58,487 nt of DNA from assembly GCA_902777355.1 (NCBI GenBank), contig CACYTU010000039.1:1-58487 (forward strand). The letters are read 5' to 3'. A program made the translations under genes and the position numbers. Positions 15,070-23,664 of the stretch are shown in pieces (position 1 is the first letter of the stretch; each line of letters opens with the position of its first letter). Source of the DNA: an uncultured Lachnospiraceae bacterium (GTDB lineage: Bacteria > Bacillota > Clostridia > Lachnospirales > Lachnospiraceae). The notes beneath the pieces are model-generated. The model had not been told where the DNA came from, made no database searches, and saw nothing but the letters and a program-made list of their open reading frames with translations.

Positions 15070-17859
15070 ATGACAGATGCTCAGCAGAGAGAAGCTGCAA
15101 GGCAGTTTTTCTATCGGTGGCAGAACAAAGGAAATGAGAAGCAGGACGCCAGTTCATATTGGGTCGAAATTCTTCATGACATTCTTGATGTCGGAGATGT
15201 GACTCAGCGTGTGGAGTTTGAAAAGCCCGTGATTGGGCCGGACGGGAATACAAAATACATCGATGTATATATCCCGGAGACGCGTGTCCTGATTGAGCAG
15301 AAGTCTTTAGGAATTCCGCTCGACAAGCCTCAGGCGGGACACGCCGGGATGACCCCATATGAACAGGCCAAGATGTACGATAACGGCCTGCCGTTTGACG
15401 AAAAGGCCAGATGGATTATTACATCGAACTTCGGCGAAATTTGGATCTACGATATGAACCAGAAAAAGCCGGAAAGTAATATTGTGAAGCTCGCTCTGCA
15501 GGAACTTTCCGCGAAGTATCATATGCTGGACTTTGTCGTGAACCGGGAAACCAAGAAAATCACGCAGGAGATGGAAGTTTCCCTGAAAGCCGGTGAAATC
15601 GTCGGGGAACTGTACGATGCCTTCCACAAGCAATTTAAAAATCCTGATGATCCAGAGACGCTCAAGAGCCTGAACAAGCTGTGCGTCCGCCTGGTATTCT
15701 GCCTGTATGGCGAGGACGCCGACGTTTTCGGTAAGAAGAGCCTTTTCCATGACTACATGGCTCAGTTCAAGCCGTCCCAAGCACGAAAGGCTCTGCGGGA
15801 TCTCTTCCGAATCCTTAATCAAAAACCAGAAGAACGTGACAAGTATCTTGCGGACGATGATCCTATACTTGCATCTTTTCCGTATGTAAATGGAGGGCTG
15901 TTTGATGGAGATGACGCGGAAATTCCGCCCTTCACAGACGAAATCATGGATCTGCTACTAAACAAAGCGTCCAATGATTTTGACTGGTCCGGCATCAACG
16001 GAACGATTTTTGGCGCTGTGTTTGAGTCTACGCTGAATCCTGAGATCCGACGTTCCGGCGGCATGCATTACACCGCCATCGAGAACATCCATAAGGTGAT
16101 AGACCCACTTTTCCTTGACGACCTGAAAGAAGAATTTGAATCCATCAAGGCTATTGAAATCTGGAAGACCCAGAAGACGAAGCTAGAGGCCTTCCAAAAT
16201 AAGCTGGCGTCATTAACATTCATGGATCCAGCGGCCGGATCCGGTAATTTTCTAACAGAGACCTACACAAGCCTGCGTAAGATTGAGAATGAAGTGATAA
16301 AGCTCTTATCCCGCGGACAGATGACTCTGGGCGAGGTCATGAATCCCATCAAAGTCAGCATTGGTCAGTTCGCGGGCATTGAAATTAATGACTTTGCGGT
16401 CACAGTTGCACGTACTGCCCTCTGGATCGCCGAAAACCAGATGATGAAGGAGACCGAGGACATTGTCCAGATGGATCTCGACTTTTTGCCCTTAAAAACC
16501 AATGCCAATATCGTAGAGGGGAACGCACTGGAGATCAACTGGAACGATGTGGTACCCAACACTAAACTGACTTATCTACTTGGCAATCCTCCCTTTGTCG
16601 GCGCGCGGCTGATGAGTAGGAACCAGAAGGCGGATGTGAACCGACTTTTTGCGGGATTTAAGAATGCCGGGGATCTGGATTACGTGGCATGCTGGTACAA
16701 GAAGGCCTCCGACTATATTGCTGGCACAGGGATACGATGCGCTCTGGTCTCTACCAATAGCATCACCCAAGGTGTGGCCGTCCCAACCCTCTGGAAGCCC
16801 CTCTTCGAGGAAGGCATCCATATTGATTTTGCTTACCGAACCTTCCGTTGGGACAGCGAGGCCACAATCAAGGCCCATGTCCACTGCGTGATCGTAGGTT
16901 TTTCCAAGGCAGAGAAAAACGGGGATAAGATACTTTTTTCGGAGGAGGGAACAAAGGAACATGTAAAAAATATCAATGGATACTTGCTTGACGCGGAAGA
17001 TGTATTTGTCAGCAGTAGGAGCACGCCATTGTGTGATGTTCCAAAGATTGGTATCGGGAACCAGCCGATTGATGACGGAAATTATCTTTTTACAAAAGAA
17101 GATATGGAAGCTTTTATCAAAAAAGAGCCTTCGTCTAAAAAATGGTTCAAACCATGGTATGGCTCTCAGGAATTCATCAACCGAAAGCCACGCTACTGCT
17201 TGTGGCTCGGCGATTGCCCCCCAAACGAGCTTAAAAAAATGCCACAGTGCATGAAGCGAGTGGAAGCTGTCCGTGCTTTTCGCGTTGCCAGCAGGAGATC
17301 ATCCACGAAGAAGCTGGCCCAGTATCCGACCAGGTTTCAGACAGAAAACATGCCGAAGGGGACGTACATCGTAATCCCGGAGGTTTCTTCGGAACGCAGG
17401 CGTTATGTCCCGATGGGCTTCATGACTCCGGATATTTTGTGTAGCAATTTGGTAAAAGTCATGCCTCACGCGACGATCTACCACTTTGGCATCCTACAAT
17501 CTAATGTCCATATGTCCTGGATGCGTGCTGTCGCCGGGCGTCTGGAAATGAGATACAGGTACTCTAAGGATATTGTCTATAACAACTTTCCTTGGCCTAA
17601 TCCCACACCTGAACAAAAAGAGAGGATAGAGAAGACGGCGCAAGGTATCTTAGATGCCCGTGCCATTTACCCCGACAGCAGTCTTGCAGACCTCTATGAC
17701 CCGCTAACTATGCCTCCAGAGTTGCGTAAAGCTCACCAGAAAAACGACGCCGCCGTCATGCAAGCTTACGGCATGCCGATCAAGGAAACGGATGAGGCCG
17801 CCTGCGTAGCCTGGTTAATGCGACTGTACCAGGAAAAAGTACAAGCAACCAGCAAATAA
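15070..17859 (+). CDS. MmeI-like (type IIL) restriction-modification enzyme
   Basis: 929 residues in one chain. These enzymes cut unmodified DNA and methylate adenine on one strand of their site, with a single shared recognition domain. Seen: N-terminal nuclease site Asp65...Glu76-Gln-Lys78 (YIDVYIPETRVLIEQKSLG), matching the D-ExK spacing of MmeI. A helical spacer follows, then methyltransferase motif I FMDPAAGSGNFL (about 383-394) and motif IV GNPPF (about 505-509). A C-terminal region (EFINRKPRYCLWLGD...RYSKDIVYNNFPWP) resembles the target-recognition part. Start ATG follows GAGGAT. It is defence cargo of the transposon, at the far end of the element, on the same strand as tns genes. It could instead be called a BREX-type methylase, but the N-terminal nuclease argues against that. 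Confidence 0.85.
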   Translation: MTDAQQREAARQFFYRWQNKGNEKQDASSYWVEILHDILDVGDVTQRVEFEKPVIGPDGNTKYIDVYIPETRVLIEQKSLGIPLDKPQAGHAGMTPYEQAKMYDNGLPFDEKARWIITSNFGEIWIYDMNQKKPESNIVKLALQELSAKYHMLDFVVNRETKKITQEMEVSLKAGEIVGELYDAFHKQFKNPDDPETLKSLNKLCVRLVFCLYGEDADVFGKKSLFHDYMAQFKPSQARKALRDLFRILNQKPEERDKYLADDDPILASFPYVNGGLFDGDDAEIPPFTDEIMDLLLNKASNDFDWSGINGTIFGAVFESTLNPEIRRSGGMHYTAIENIHKVIDPLFLDDLKEEFESIKAIEIWKTQKTKLEAFQNKLASLTFMDPAAGSGNFLTETYTSLRKIENEVIKLLSRGQMTLGEVMNPIKVSIGQFAGIEINDFAVTVARTALWIAENQMMKETEDIVQMDLDFLPLKTNANIVEGNALEINWNDVVPNTKLTYLLGNPPFVGARLMSRNQKADVNRLFAGFKNAGDLDYVACWYKKASDYIAGTGIRCALVSTNSITQGVAVPTLWKPLFEEGIHIDFAYRTFRWDSEATIKAHVHCVIVGFSKAEKNGDKILFSEEGTKEHVKNINGYLLDAEDVFVSSRSTPLCDVPKIGIGNQPIDDGNYLFTKEDMEAFIKKEPSSKKWFKPWYGSQEFINRKPRYCLWLGDCPPNELKKMPQCMKRVEAVRAFRVASRRSSTKKLAQYPTRFQTENMPKGTYIVIPEVSSERRRYVPMGFMTPDILCSNLVKVMPHATIYHFGILQSNVHMSWMRAVAGRLEMRYRYSKDIVYNNFPWPNPTPEQKERIEKTAQGILDARAIYPDSSLADLYDPLTMPPELRKAHQKNDAAVMQAYGMPIKETDEAACVAWLMRLYQEKVQATSK

Positions 17860-17870
17860 GGAGAAGAAAT

Positions 17871-18027
17871 ATGCCCAGGGAAAAGAAGGACGCCCGGTAC
17901 CTGAACATAAAACTTTCTTCTTATATATACGGGCCTTAATAAGACGGCAGCGACTGAGAAGATAATGGAAAAATTTTTCAATGAGTATTTCGATAAGCCG
18001 GAAGAAGAACGCAACCCGTTCGGGTAA
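17871..18027 (+). pseudogene. decayed ribbon-helix-helix regulator
   Basis: A good ribosome site (AAGGAGAAG) precedes ATG 17871, which reads MPREKKDARYLNIKLSSYIYGP and stops at 17937-17939. From 17944, in a different frame, the sequence continues TAATEKIMEKFFNEYF...EERNPFG to TAA 18025-18027. Together these look like the start and end of one short ribbon-helix-helix-type protein with a deletion and frameshift in the middle. The full-length form would be about 60-70 residues. It lies 11 bp after the restriction-modification gene, where it may once have been a small regulator or antitoxin. Confidence 0.6.
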
Positions 18028-18151
18028 GTTTGACTCAGAAGAATATAAAACTATCTGTTCGGATCTCTGCATGTACAGAGAATTTACAAATATGGAGATG
18101 CATGCCGTGTTCCATATACGGACGAAGCTGTGTCGGGAAGACACAAAATGG

Positions 18152-18177
18152 GCGCCGAGAATATCGGCGCTCTTTTT
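18152..18177 (+). terminator. Rho-independent terminator of the cargo operon
   Basis: GCGCCGA-GAATA-TCGGCGC perfect 7-bp stem (18152-18170) followed by TCTTTTT. It lies about 100 bp inside the element's right end and would shield the end from cargo transcription. Confidence 0.85.
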
Positions 18178-18279
18178 GTGCTTTATGAAGGCATCCCCTT
18201 TGTTATGCGAAGGAAGATGTGGTATAGTATAGAAGCATGTTGGCCTTCATATGGTAGTATACACGCTGTTCCACAACAT

Positions 18280-18414
18280 GTTTCATTTATAATTGTAGAA
18301 AAACGATAACAAATCCCGGGGATACAAAATGCATATTTCGTTTATAATTGTAGAAATATCGAAAATCTTCGGGGAAATAGGCAATCTTGTTTCATTTATA
18401 ATTGTAGGGAAACA
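18280..18414 (-). repeat. outer element far end: three TnsB-type sites
   Basis: Three minus-strand sites ACAATTATAAAYGAAAY lie at 18280-18296, 18335-18351 and 18389-18405, evenly spaced about 54 bp apart. The terminus is GGGAAACA (18414). Site spacing at the other end is tighter and irregular (20 and 46 bp), so the two ends are asymmetric as in Tn7. Confidence 0.88.
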
Positions 18415-18419
18415 CAAAC
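18415..18419. other. target-site duplication CAAAC, right copy of outer element
   Basis: This is the right-hand copy of the 5-bp duplication. It lies in frame with the displaced nrdD codons (AAA CCT GTC). Confidence 0.9.
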
Positions 18420-18829
18420 CTGTCCGCGGAATCTCTTCAAAGGGTTCTGTCGCAGGCAATGCCTGGCAGACACAGCAGAGCCAGATGGCCCAGGCTGTCT
18501 CAGCAGGCGTAAATCCCGCACAGACAACTCCTGCAGCTCCTGCAGCTCCTGCTGCCGGGACAAAGAAGGTGACTGCTGACCGCAAGGCCATCCTGGTTGC
18601 TACAAAGACCTGCCCCAACTGCGGCGCGGCCAAAAAGATGCTGGAAAAAGCCCACATCCCTTACCAGGTGATCTATGCCGACAACCCCGAGGGCATGTCG
18701 TTTGCGGAGGCCAACAACATTATCCAGGCCCCGACCCTGCTGATGCCCAACGGCGAAACATATGACAAATATACCAACATTGCCGAGATTTCCGCTTTCA
18801 TGAAGAACCGCAGACCTGTCCTGGCATAA
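18420..18829 (+). pseudogene. nrdD: displaced native 3' end of nrdD (glutaredoxin-like domain)
   Basis: Reads PVRGISSKGSVAGNAW... through an Ala/Pro-rich linker to a redox domain with TKTCPNCGAAKKML and IIQAPTLL, ending at TAA 18827-18829. It joins base 2792 in perfect frame when 2793-18419 are removed, giving 833 residues. It is now cut off from its gene. An ATG at 18329 inside the transposon end is in frame and would make a 166-residue protein, with only a weak GGGGA before it, so it could still be a small free glutaredoxin or an unexpressed remnant. The domain is intact with no stop or frameshift, suggesting the insertion is recent. Confidence 0.88.
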
Positions 18830-18919
18830 TTGAGGCAGAACAGGGCAGGGAAAACAGTCATGTCCCCTGTGCCGGGTCATCATCCGGGCTGAGCCTGTTC
18901 GTCTGAATAAAAAAAGACC

Positions 18920-18966
18920 AAAAAAATCCTCTCATCCGACCACAAATCGGGTGAGGGGATTTTTTG
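18920..18966. terminator. bidirectional terminator after native nrdD end
   Basis: AAAAAATCC...TCATCCGA / TCGGGTGA...GGATTTTTT: long stem with A-run before and T-run after. It serves the original nrdD unit and the convergent minus-strand gene at 19129. The rest of the 18830-19128 gap shows no gene. Confidence 0.85.
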
Positions 18967-19128
18967 TTCCTGATGACACGTCCTGTGAAATGCGGCTTTC
19001 CGCTTTACATATCTGAGGCCATGGGCGGGTGCCCGCAGACATGTATGATTGTCTGCGCGCTGATCCGCTCTTACGGACTCTGGCAATGCTCCGAACATCC
19101 GCACACCGCCCCGCTGCTTTGATCAGCC

Positions 19129-20112
19129 TTAAAGTTCGGTCTCGCTCCAGTCATCCTGCAGCTCCAGCTGTTTCCAGCTGATGCTCTTATCACCGGCCTT
19201 CTGCCGGTGGAGTTCACCGACCATGTGCCGGACGACCTTGTCCCGGTCGCCTTCATGGAAGCGCCGCAGATAAGGCTGGTCGCCCTCCACGTCAGTGAAA
19301 TAATAGATGACGTCCTGCCTCTGCGCGGAGGAGTAGACTGCCAGCTTTCCCTTGAAGGATTCGCCCTGGTAGAGGTGATAGCCCCGGATCAGTTCAGCAA
19401 TGTCCGCCTGCAGCATGACCTCCGCCTGCCTGCCCTGAAGCTCTTCCGCCGCGGTGTTCATCCTGTCGAGAGAATAATTCAGATTCCCGGCCAGCAGGGC
19501 GCTGATGTCAGTGCGTCCTCCTTCCATGGCCGTAAACCCCTGCAGGACCTGCTTTTCTCCGTTTTCCATACAGGAGATCTGACGGACCGAAGCGGTGTCT
19601 ACCGCCAGTCCTTCCGCGGCTGCAGCCAGACAATAGCCCAGAAAATACTCGTCCTGCTCAGATCGCACCAAAGAGAGCAGGCTGCCGCCCGGACGCAGGT
19701 GCTTTTGCAGGGAGTGGACTTCCTCCTCATAGTAGTCCATGAGAAGCGAAGCCCGGCGCAGGTATAAAGTGCCCCGCTTCCAGACCGGAAAACTATCCCC
19801 GGGCTGCAGGGGACGCAGAGGAGCCACCCCCAGTGAGAGCACTGTGTCAAATTTGCCGCCTTCGTAGCTTTTGAGATCGCCACAGAGAAAGAGGGGACCG
19901 GAAAGGGATCCCTCCCCGGCCCTGTCATCTGTTTTTTCTCCTGACCATTCATCCCGTGAAGGTTCCAGACAGACGACCGCGGAAGCCGGGAACAGGCGGC
20001 TGATGTGCCGCGCGCATTCCGGATCGATCCCGGAACAGAGTATCTTGCCGCCGAACAAATCTTTGTTTTTGTCGATCCAGCGATTGATTTTTTCCACAAT
20101 ATTATTTTTCAT
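19129..20112 (-). CDS. methyltransferase-like protein of unknown substrate
   Basis: 327 residues from the preferred start. The N-terminal half fits a Rossmann-type SAM methyltransferase: GGKILCSGIDPECARHI (glycine-rich loop), AVVCLEPSRDEW, FDTVLSLGVA and LRPGGSLLSLV. The loop is degenerate compared with the usual GxGxG, so SAM binding is not certain. The C-terminal 120 residues are not recognised. Start: the ATG at 20112 has GAGGTGG just upstream. The frame stays open further upstream but runs through a tandem repeat and is Cys/Pro/His-rich there, so that part is not believed. It stands alone on the minus strand, facing nrdD. Confidence 0.55.
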   Translation of the reverse strand: MKNNIVEKINRWIDKNKDLFGGKILCSGIDPECARHISRLFPASAVVCLEPSRDEWSGEKTDDRAGEGSLSGPLFLCGDLKSYEGGKFDTVLSLGVAPLRPLQPGDSFPVWKRGTLYLRRASLLMDYYEEEVHSLQKHLRPGGSLLSLVRSEQDEYFLGYCLAAAAEGLAVDTASVRQISCMENGEKQVLQGFTAMEGGRTDISALLAGNLNYSLDRMNTAAEELQGRQAEVMLQADIAELIRGYHLYQGESFKGKLAVYSSAQRQDVIYYFTDVEGDQPYLRRFHEGDRDKVVRHMVGELHRQKAGDKSISWKQLELQDDWSETEL

Positions 20113-20275
20113 CCCCACCTCAATAGAATATAACAAAACGTTTTCGCAGAAGACACCCGGGCGCAGAGTGCAGAACACGTGACCTGCGGCCGGATTTTTA
20201 CTCGTATATACAGAATCCATTTTACATCCCTTAAGAACATAGTTCAATCTGTCCGGACAGCAGCAGGCATGAAAT

Positions 20276-20385
20276 GAGCATGGAACGGGCATTGAATGAG
20301 CGTGGGACGGGCATGGAATGAGCATGGAACGGGCATGAGATGAGCATGGAGCAGGCATTGAATGAGCATGGGACGGGCACGGAAT
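20276..20385 (+). repeat. 22-bp tandem repeat, five copies
   Basis: Five copies of a 22-bp unit of the type GAGCATGGAACGGGCATTGA lie between the two divergent genes at 20112 and 20789. Copies differ by a few bases each. Confidence 0.88.
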
Positions 20386-20500
20386 GTGCCCAAATCCGGA
20401 CAGACAGGGATAAAGACGGAATTCTGTGAAGATTAATGGCAATCGATCAATCGTACTAATAATAATACAGTAAATGTATACAAAAAAGTCGCGCCAAATA

Positions 20501-20530
20501 TTGAAGTTATTGTGAAAAAAATTATATAAT
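20501..20530 (+). promoter_or_regulatory. promoter of the lut cluster
   Basis: TTGAAG (20501-20506), 18-bp A-rich spacer, TATAAT (20525-20530). The transcript would carry about 250 nt of leader before lutC, with a GAAACCCG/CGGGTTTC stem at 20723-20761 just ahead of the ribosome site. No known riboswitch was recognised in it. Confidence 0.6.
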
Positions 20531-20788
20531 TTGTATATATTTTACTCGTTCGTATCGGCAGGTTTTTGAATCTTCACAGAGTGAAGGCTGGAGGCGGCGA
20601 AAACAGCCGTCCTGTTCAAAATATAAGACAGCGGCAGGGAAGGTAAAACCGGATTTACGGACCGCGCGCCTGCGGAGCGAAACAGCAAAACAAGGTAATA
20701 CAATGGGGCATCAATGGCGCACGAAACCCGCATCAGCAGGGGATAGATAGCATCGGGTTTCAGCAAAAAAGAGAAAGGAGTGAGCTGT

Positions 20789-21337
20789 ATGAGTACAACA
20801 GATGCGCTGTATGAACGTTTCAAGACGAATCTGGCAGCCGTCAACGGGGAATGTTCATTGGCAGTCAAAGCAGATGCCGCCAAGGTTGTGGCAGATCTCT
20901 TCCGCGAGAAGGGATTGAAGACGACCTGCGTGGCAGAGACGGACTTCCTTCGTGAACTTGGAATTGTTCCCGCACTGAAAGAGGCAGGAATCGAGGTCTT
21001 CACCGACCACATCCGTCTGCATGCGGAGACCGCTCAGGGAGGCATTTCCGAGGCGCAGTACGGCATCGCCGATCTTGGCAGCATTCTCCAGGTCGGAGAT
21101 GAAGTGGATGCCAGAATCGTGGCGACTATGGCGGAGGACTATGTCGGAATCGTAAAGGAATCCACGATCGTCGACGACTATGACGCTATGTTTGACCTGC
21201 TCTGCGGATTGCCGGAACTTCCGAATTTCGTCGGATTCATCACCGGACCCAGCAGAACTGCAGATATCGAGTGCGTGAGCACAGTAGGTGTGCACGGACC
21301 TCTCAGACTCAATATCGTGGTGGTACAGGACGCCTGA
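20789..21337 (+). CDS. lutC: LutC-like lactate utilization protein (LUD domain)
   Basis: 182 residues. LUD-domain proteins of the LutC type belong to the LutABC complex, which oxidises L-lactate to pyruvate. Seen: the typical GPSRTADIE motif followed by GVHGPLRLNIVVV near the C-terminus, and TDHIRLHAETAQGGISEAQYGIAD in the middle. Start ATG 20789 lies 8 bp after AAAGGAG; a GTG at 20780 overlaps the site. Its neighbour 126 bp downstream encodes the LutB and LutA parts, so all three functions are present in two genes. Cytosolic. Confidence 0.88.
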   Translation: MSTTDALYERFKTNLAAVNGECSLAVKADAAKVVADLFREKGLKTTCVAETDFLRELGIVPALKEAGIEVFTDHIRLHAETAQGGISEAQYGIADLGSILQVGDEVDARIVATMAEDYVGIVKESTIVDDYDAMFDLLCGLPELPNFVGFITGPSRTADIECVSTVGVHGPLRLNIVVVQDA

Positions 21338-21463
21338 CCCGCGGACCGGACCGGTTCATTCCCGACCCGAGGCCTGAACCACTCTGATCCGTTCCGGAAA
21401 ATCTGTATACATCTCGAACGCCGATGCGTCAGCAACGGCTTTTGGAAAGGAGAAAATTAAAAC

Positions 21464-23620
21464 ATGGCTAGTCTGGAGCTTAAGCGGGAAATACAGGAAG
21501 CCTTAAAGAATACGACCCTCAGCAGAACGCTGGGAACATTCTGCGCTACCTATCCTGCAAAGAGAGAAAAATCTTATGCCGGCGTCGATTTTGAGTCGAC
21601 CCGCGACAGTATCAAAGAAGTCAAGACCTACGCTGCAGAGCATGTCGATGAGATGATCGAAGAGTTCACCAAGAACTGCACTGCAAGAGGCGGCAATGTC
21701 TTCCACGCCCACAGCACGGAAGAGGCAATGGAGTATATCCGCAACCTTGTCAAGGAAAAAGGCGTCAAGACCATCGTCAAGTCCAAATCCATGGCATCTG
21801 AAGAACTACATATGAACCAAGTACTGGGCGATGACGGCGTCCTGGTCCAGGAGACCGACCTGGGTGAGTTCATCATCGCCCTGGAAGGCAACACACCTGT
21901 CCACATGGTCATGCCGGCCCTCCACCTCAACAAGGAGCAGGTCGCTGATTACTTTACTGAATATACAAAAGTGAAAAATGAGCCCATCATCGCGGAGGAG
22001 GTCAAGACAGCCCGCCGCGTCATGCGCGATAAGTTCACACATGCTGAAATGGGCGTTTCCGGCGCCAACGTCGCTGTGGCCGAGACCGGAACGGTCTTCA
22101 CCATGACCAACGAAGGCAACGGCCGTATGGTCGGCACGCTGCCCAATATTCATCTGTATGTATTCGGTATCGAGAAGTTCGTCAAGAGCCTCTCCGACGC
22201 CCGCTATATTTTCAAGGCACTTCCCCGTAACGGCACGGGCCAGCGCATCACATCCTATATCTGCATGTACAGCGGTGCTACCGAGGTCACAACGGACAAA
22301 GAAGCCGACACCAAGGAAAAGAAAGAATTCTACGCGGTCATCCTCGATGATCCCGGACGCCGCGCCATCCTTGCGGATCCCGACTTCCGCGAGGTCTACA
22401 ACTGCATCCGCTGCGGCGCATGTCTTGACGTATGTCCGGCCTTTGCTCTTCTGGGCGGCCACGTCTACGGCTCCAAAGTCTACACCGGCGGTATCGGAAC
22501 CATCCTGACACACTTCCTGGTCTCCGAGGAGCGCGCGGATGAGATCCAGAACATCTGCCTGCAGTGCGGACGCTGCAAAGAGGTCTGCGGCGGCGGCCTC
22601 CACATCCCTGAGATGATCATGAAACTGCGTGAGCGCAGCTACGAAGCGAACCCCAATCCTGTTTACAAGTTCGCTCTGGACGCGGTCAGCGACAGAAAGC
22701 TCTTCCACTCCATGCTGAGGATCGCCTCTGTGGCACAGGAGCCTTTCACCAAGGGCACCAACTTCATCCGCCATCTGCCCATGTTCCTGTCCGGCATGAC
22801 CGAGGGCAGAAGCCTGATGAGCATTGCCCCCGTGCCTTTCCGCGACATCTTCCCGACCATTCAGCAGAAGGTCGACAATCCCAAGGGCAAGATCGCTATG
22901 TTCACCGGCTGCATGCTCGATTTCGCCTATGTCGATATCGCCAAGGCTGTCATCGCCAACCTGAACTCGATCGGCTATGTTGTCGACATGCCTATGGGCC
23001 AGTCCTGCTGCGGCGCTCCCGCCACTTACATGGGCGACAGGGAGAACGCGAAGAAGACCGCGGAGCTCAATGTCGAGGCCATGCACGCAGAGGACTACGA
23101 TTACGTCGTATCCGCATGTCCTACCTGCACGCACCAGCTGCGTGAATACAGGACCTTCTTCGAGGAAGGCTCCGACATGTACAAGAAGGCTGCAGAGCTG
23201 GGCGACAAGACCTTCGATTTCTGCAAGCTCTTCTATGATCTTGGAGGACTTGAGGAATCCGGCGACGCATCGCCCATCACCATCACCTATCATGATTCCT
23301 GCCACCTCAGGAGAGAGCTGGGTGTCTGGAAAGAGCAGAGAGAGCTGCTCACAAAGACCAACGGCATCACCCTGGTCGAGATGGTCGATTCCGACGTCTG
23401 CTGCGGTTTCGGCGGAACCTACAGCATCAAGCTTCCCGAGGTCGCGACACCGATCCTGGCCAAAAAACTTGCCCACATCAAGGATACAGGCGCAAGCCTT
23501 GTCGCGGTCGACTGTCCCGGCTGCCTGATGCAGATCCGCGGCGGTATGGACGCAAACGATATTCCGATCGAAGTCAAGCACACCGCTGTGATCCTTGCGG
23601 AGAAGCGCGGCCTGATCTGA
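21464..23620 (+). CDS. fused LutB-LutA lactate utilization iron-sulfur protein
   Basis: 718 residues. The first 290 residues are a LUD domain, followed by two 4Fe-4S motifs, CIRCGACLDVCP (about 314) and CLQCGRCKEVC (about 365): together LutB. The last 260 residues are a LutA-type heterodisulfide-reductase-like region with two CCG motifs (SCCGAPATYMG about 513, with CPTC about 552; VCCGFGGTYS about 645, with CPGC about 684). In Bacillus LutA and LutB are separate; here they are one chain in B-A order. Strong ribosome site AAAGGAGA before ATG. It forms a unit with lutC and is followed after 44 bp by the quinone-type genes, suggesting lactate electrons enter a membrane quinone or ETF chain (inference). 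Confidence 0.9.
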   Translation: MASLELKREIQEALKNTTLSRTLGTFCATYPAKREKSYAGVDFESTRDSIKEVKTYAAEHVDEMIEEFTKNCTARGGNVFHAHSTEEAMEYIRNLVKEKGVKTIVKSKSMASEELHMNQVLGDDGVLVQETDLGEFIIALEGNTPVHMVMPALHLNKEQVADYFTEYTKVKNEPIIAEEVKTARRVMRDKFTHAEMGVSGANVAVAETGTVFTMTNEGNGRMVGTLPNIHLYVFGIEKFVKSLSDARYIFKALPRNGTGQRITSYICMYSGATEVTTDKEADTKEKKEFYAVILDDPGRRAILADPDFREVYNCIRCGACLDVCPAFALLGGHVYGSKVYTGGIGTILTHFLVSEERADEIQNICLQCGRCKEVCGGGLHIPEMIMKLRERSYEANPNPVYKFALDAVSDRKLFHSMLRIASVAQEPFTKGTNFIRHLPMFLSGMTEGRSLMSIAPVPFRDIFPTIQQKVDNPKGKIAMFTGCMLDFAYVDIAKAVIANLNSIGYVVDMPMGQSCCGAPATYMGDRENAKKTAELNVEAMHAEDYDYVVSACPTCTHQLREYRTFFEEGSDMYKKAAELGDKTFDFCKLFYDLGGLEESGDASPITITYHDSCHLRRELGVWKEQRELLTKTNGITLVEMVDSDVCCGFGGTYSIKLPEVATPILAKKLAHIKDTGASLVAVDCPGCLMQIRGGMDANDIPIEVKHTAVILAEKRGLI

Positions 23621-23664
23621 TCGCAAGAGATATATTCAGAGAGAATTATTTTCTGTAAAACATA

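Larger units (their letters stand above)
2793..18414 (+). mobile_element. Tn7-like transposon inserted inside nrdD (outer element, 15,622 bp)
   Basis: Boundaries rest on TGT...ACA termini, 5-bp CAAAC duplications, and three TnsB-type sites of the form ACAATTnnAAACGTAAT at each end in inverted orientation. In both ends the first site begins 9 bp from the terminal TGT. The element carries a replacement nrdD 3' end, a nested smaller element (3266-7418), tniQ-tnsA-tnsB-tnsC, an MmeI-like restriction-modification gene and a decayed small gene. The operon points away from the nrdD-proximal end, as in Tn7, where tnsA starts near the target-proximal end. Deleting 2793-18419 rejoins nrdD in frame. Insertion is about 50 bp downstream of the conserved glycyl-radical codons, consistent with TniQ/TnsD recognition of that conserved sequence (inference). 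No Cas genes or CRISPR array are present. Confidence 0.92.

Noticed and set aside
15070-17859. BREX PglX-type methylase
   Set aside because: An N-terminal D-ExK nuclease site and MmeI-like domain order are present and no other BREX genes are near.
2793-18414. CRISPR-associated transposon
   Set aside because: No Cas12k or Cascade genes and no repeat-spacer array; the tandem site arrays are transposase sites without spacers.
20113-20442. N-terminal extension of the methyltransferase-like protein
   Set aside because: The extension runs through the 22-bp repeat, is Cys/Pro/His-rich and lacks a ribosome site, whereas the ATG at 20112 has one.
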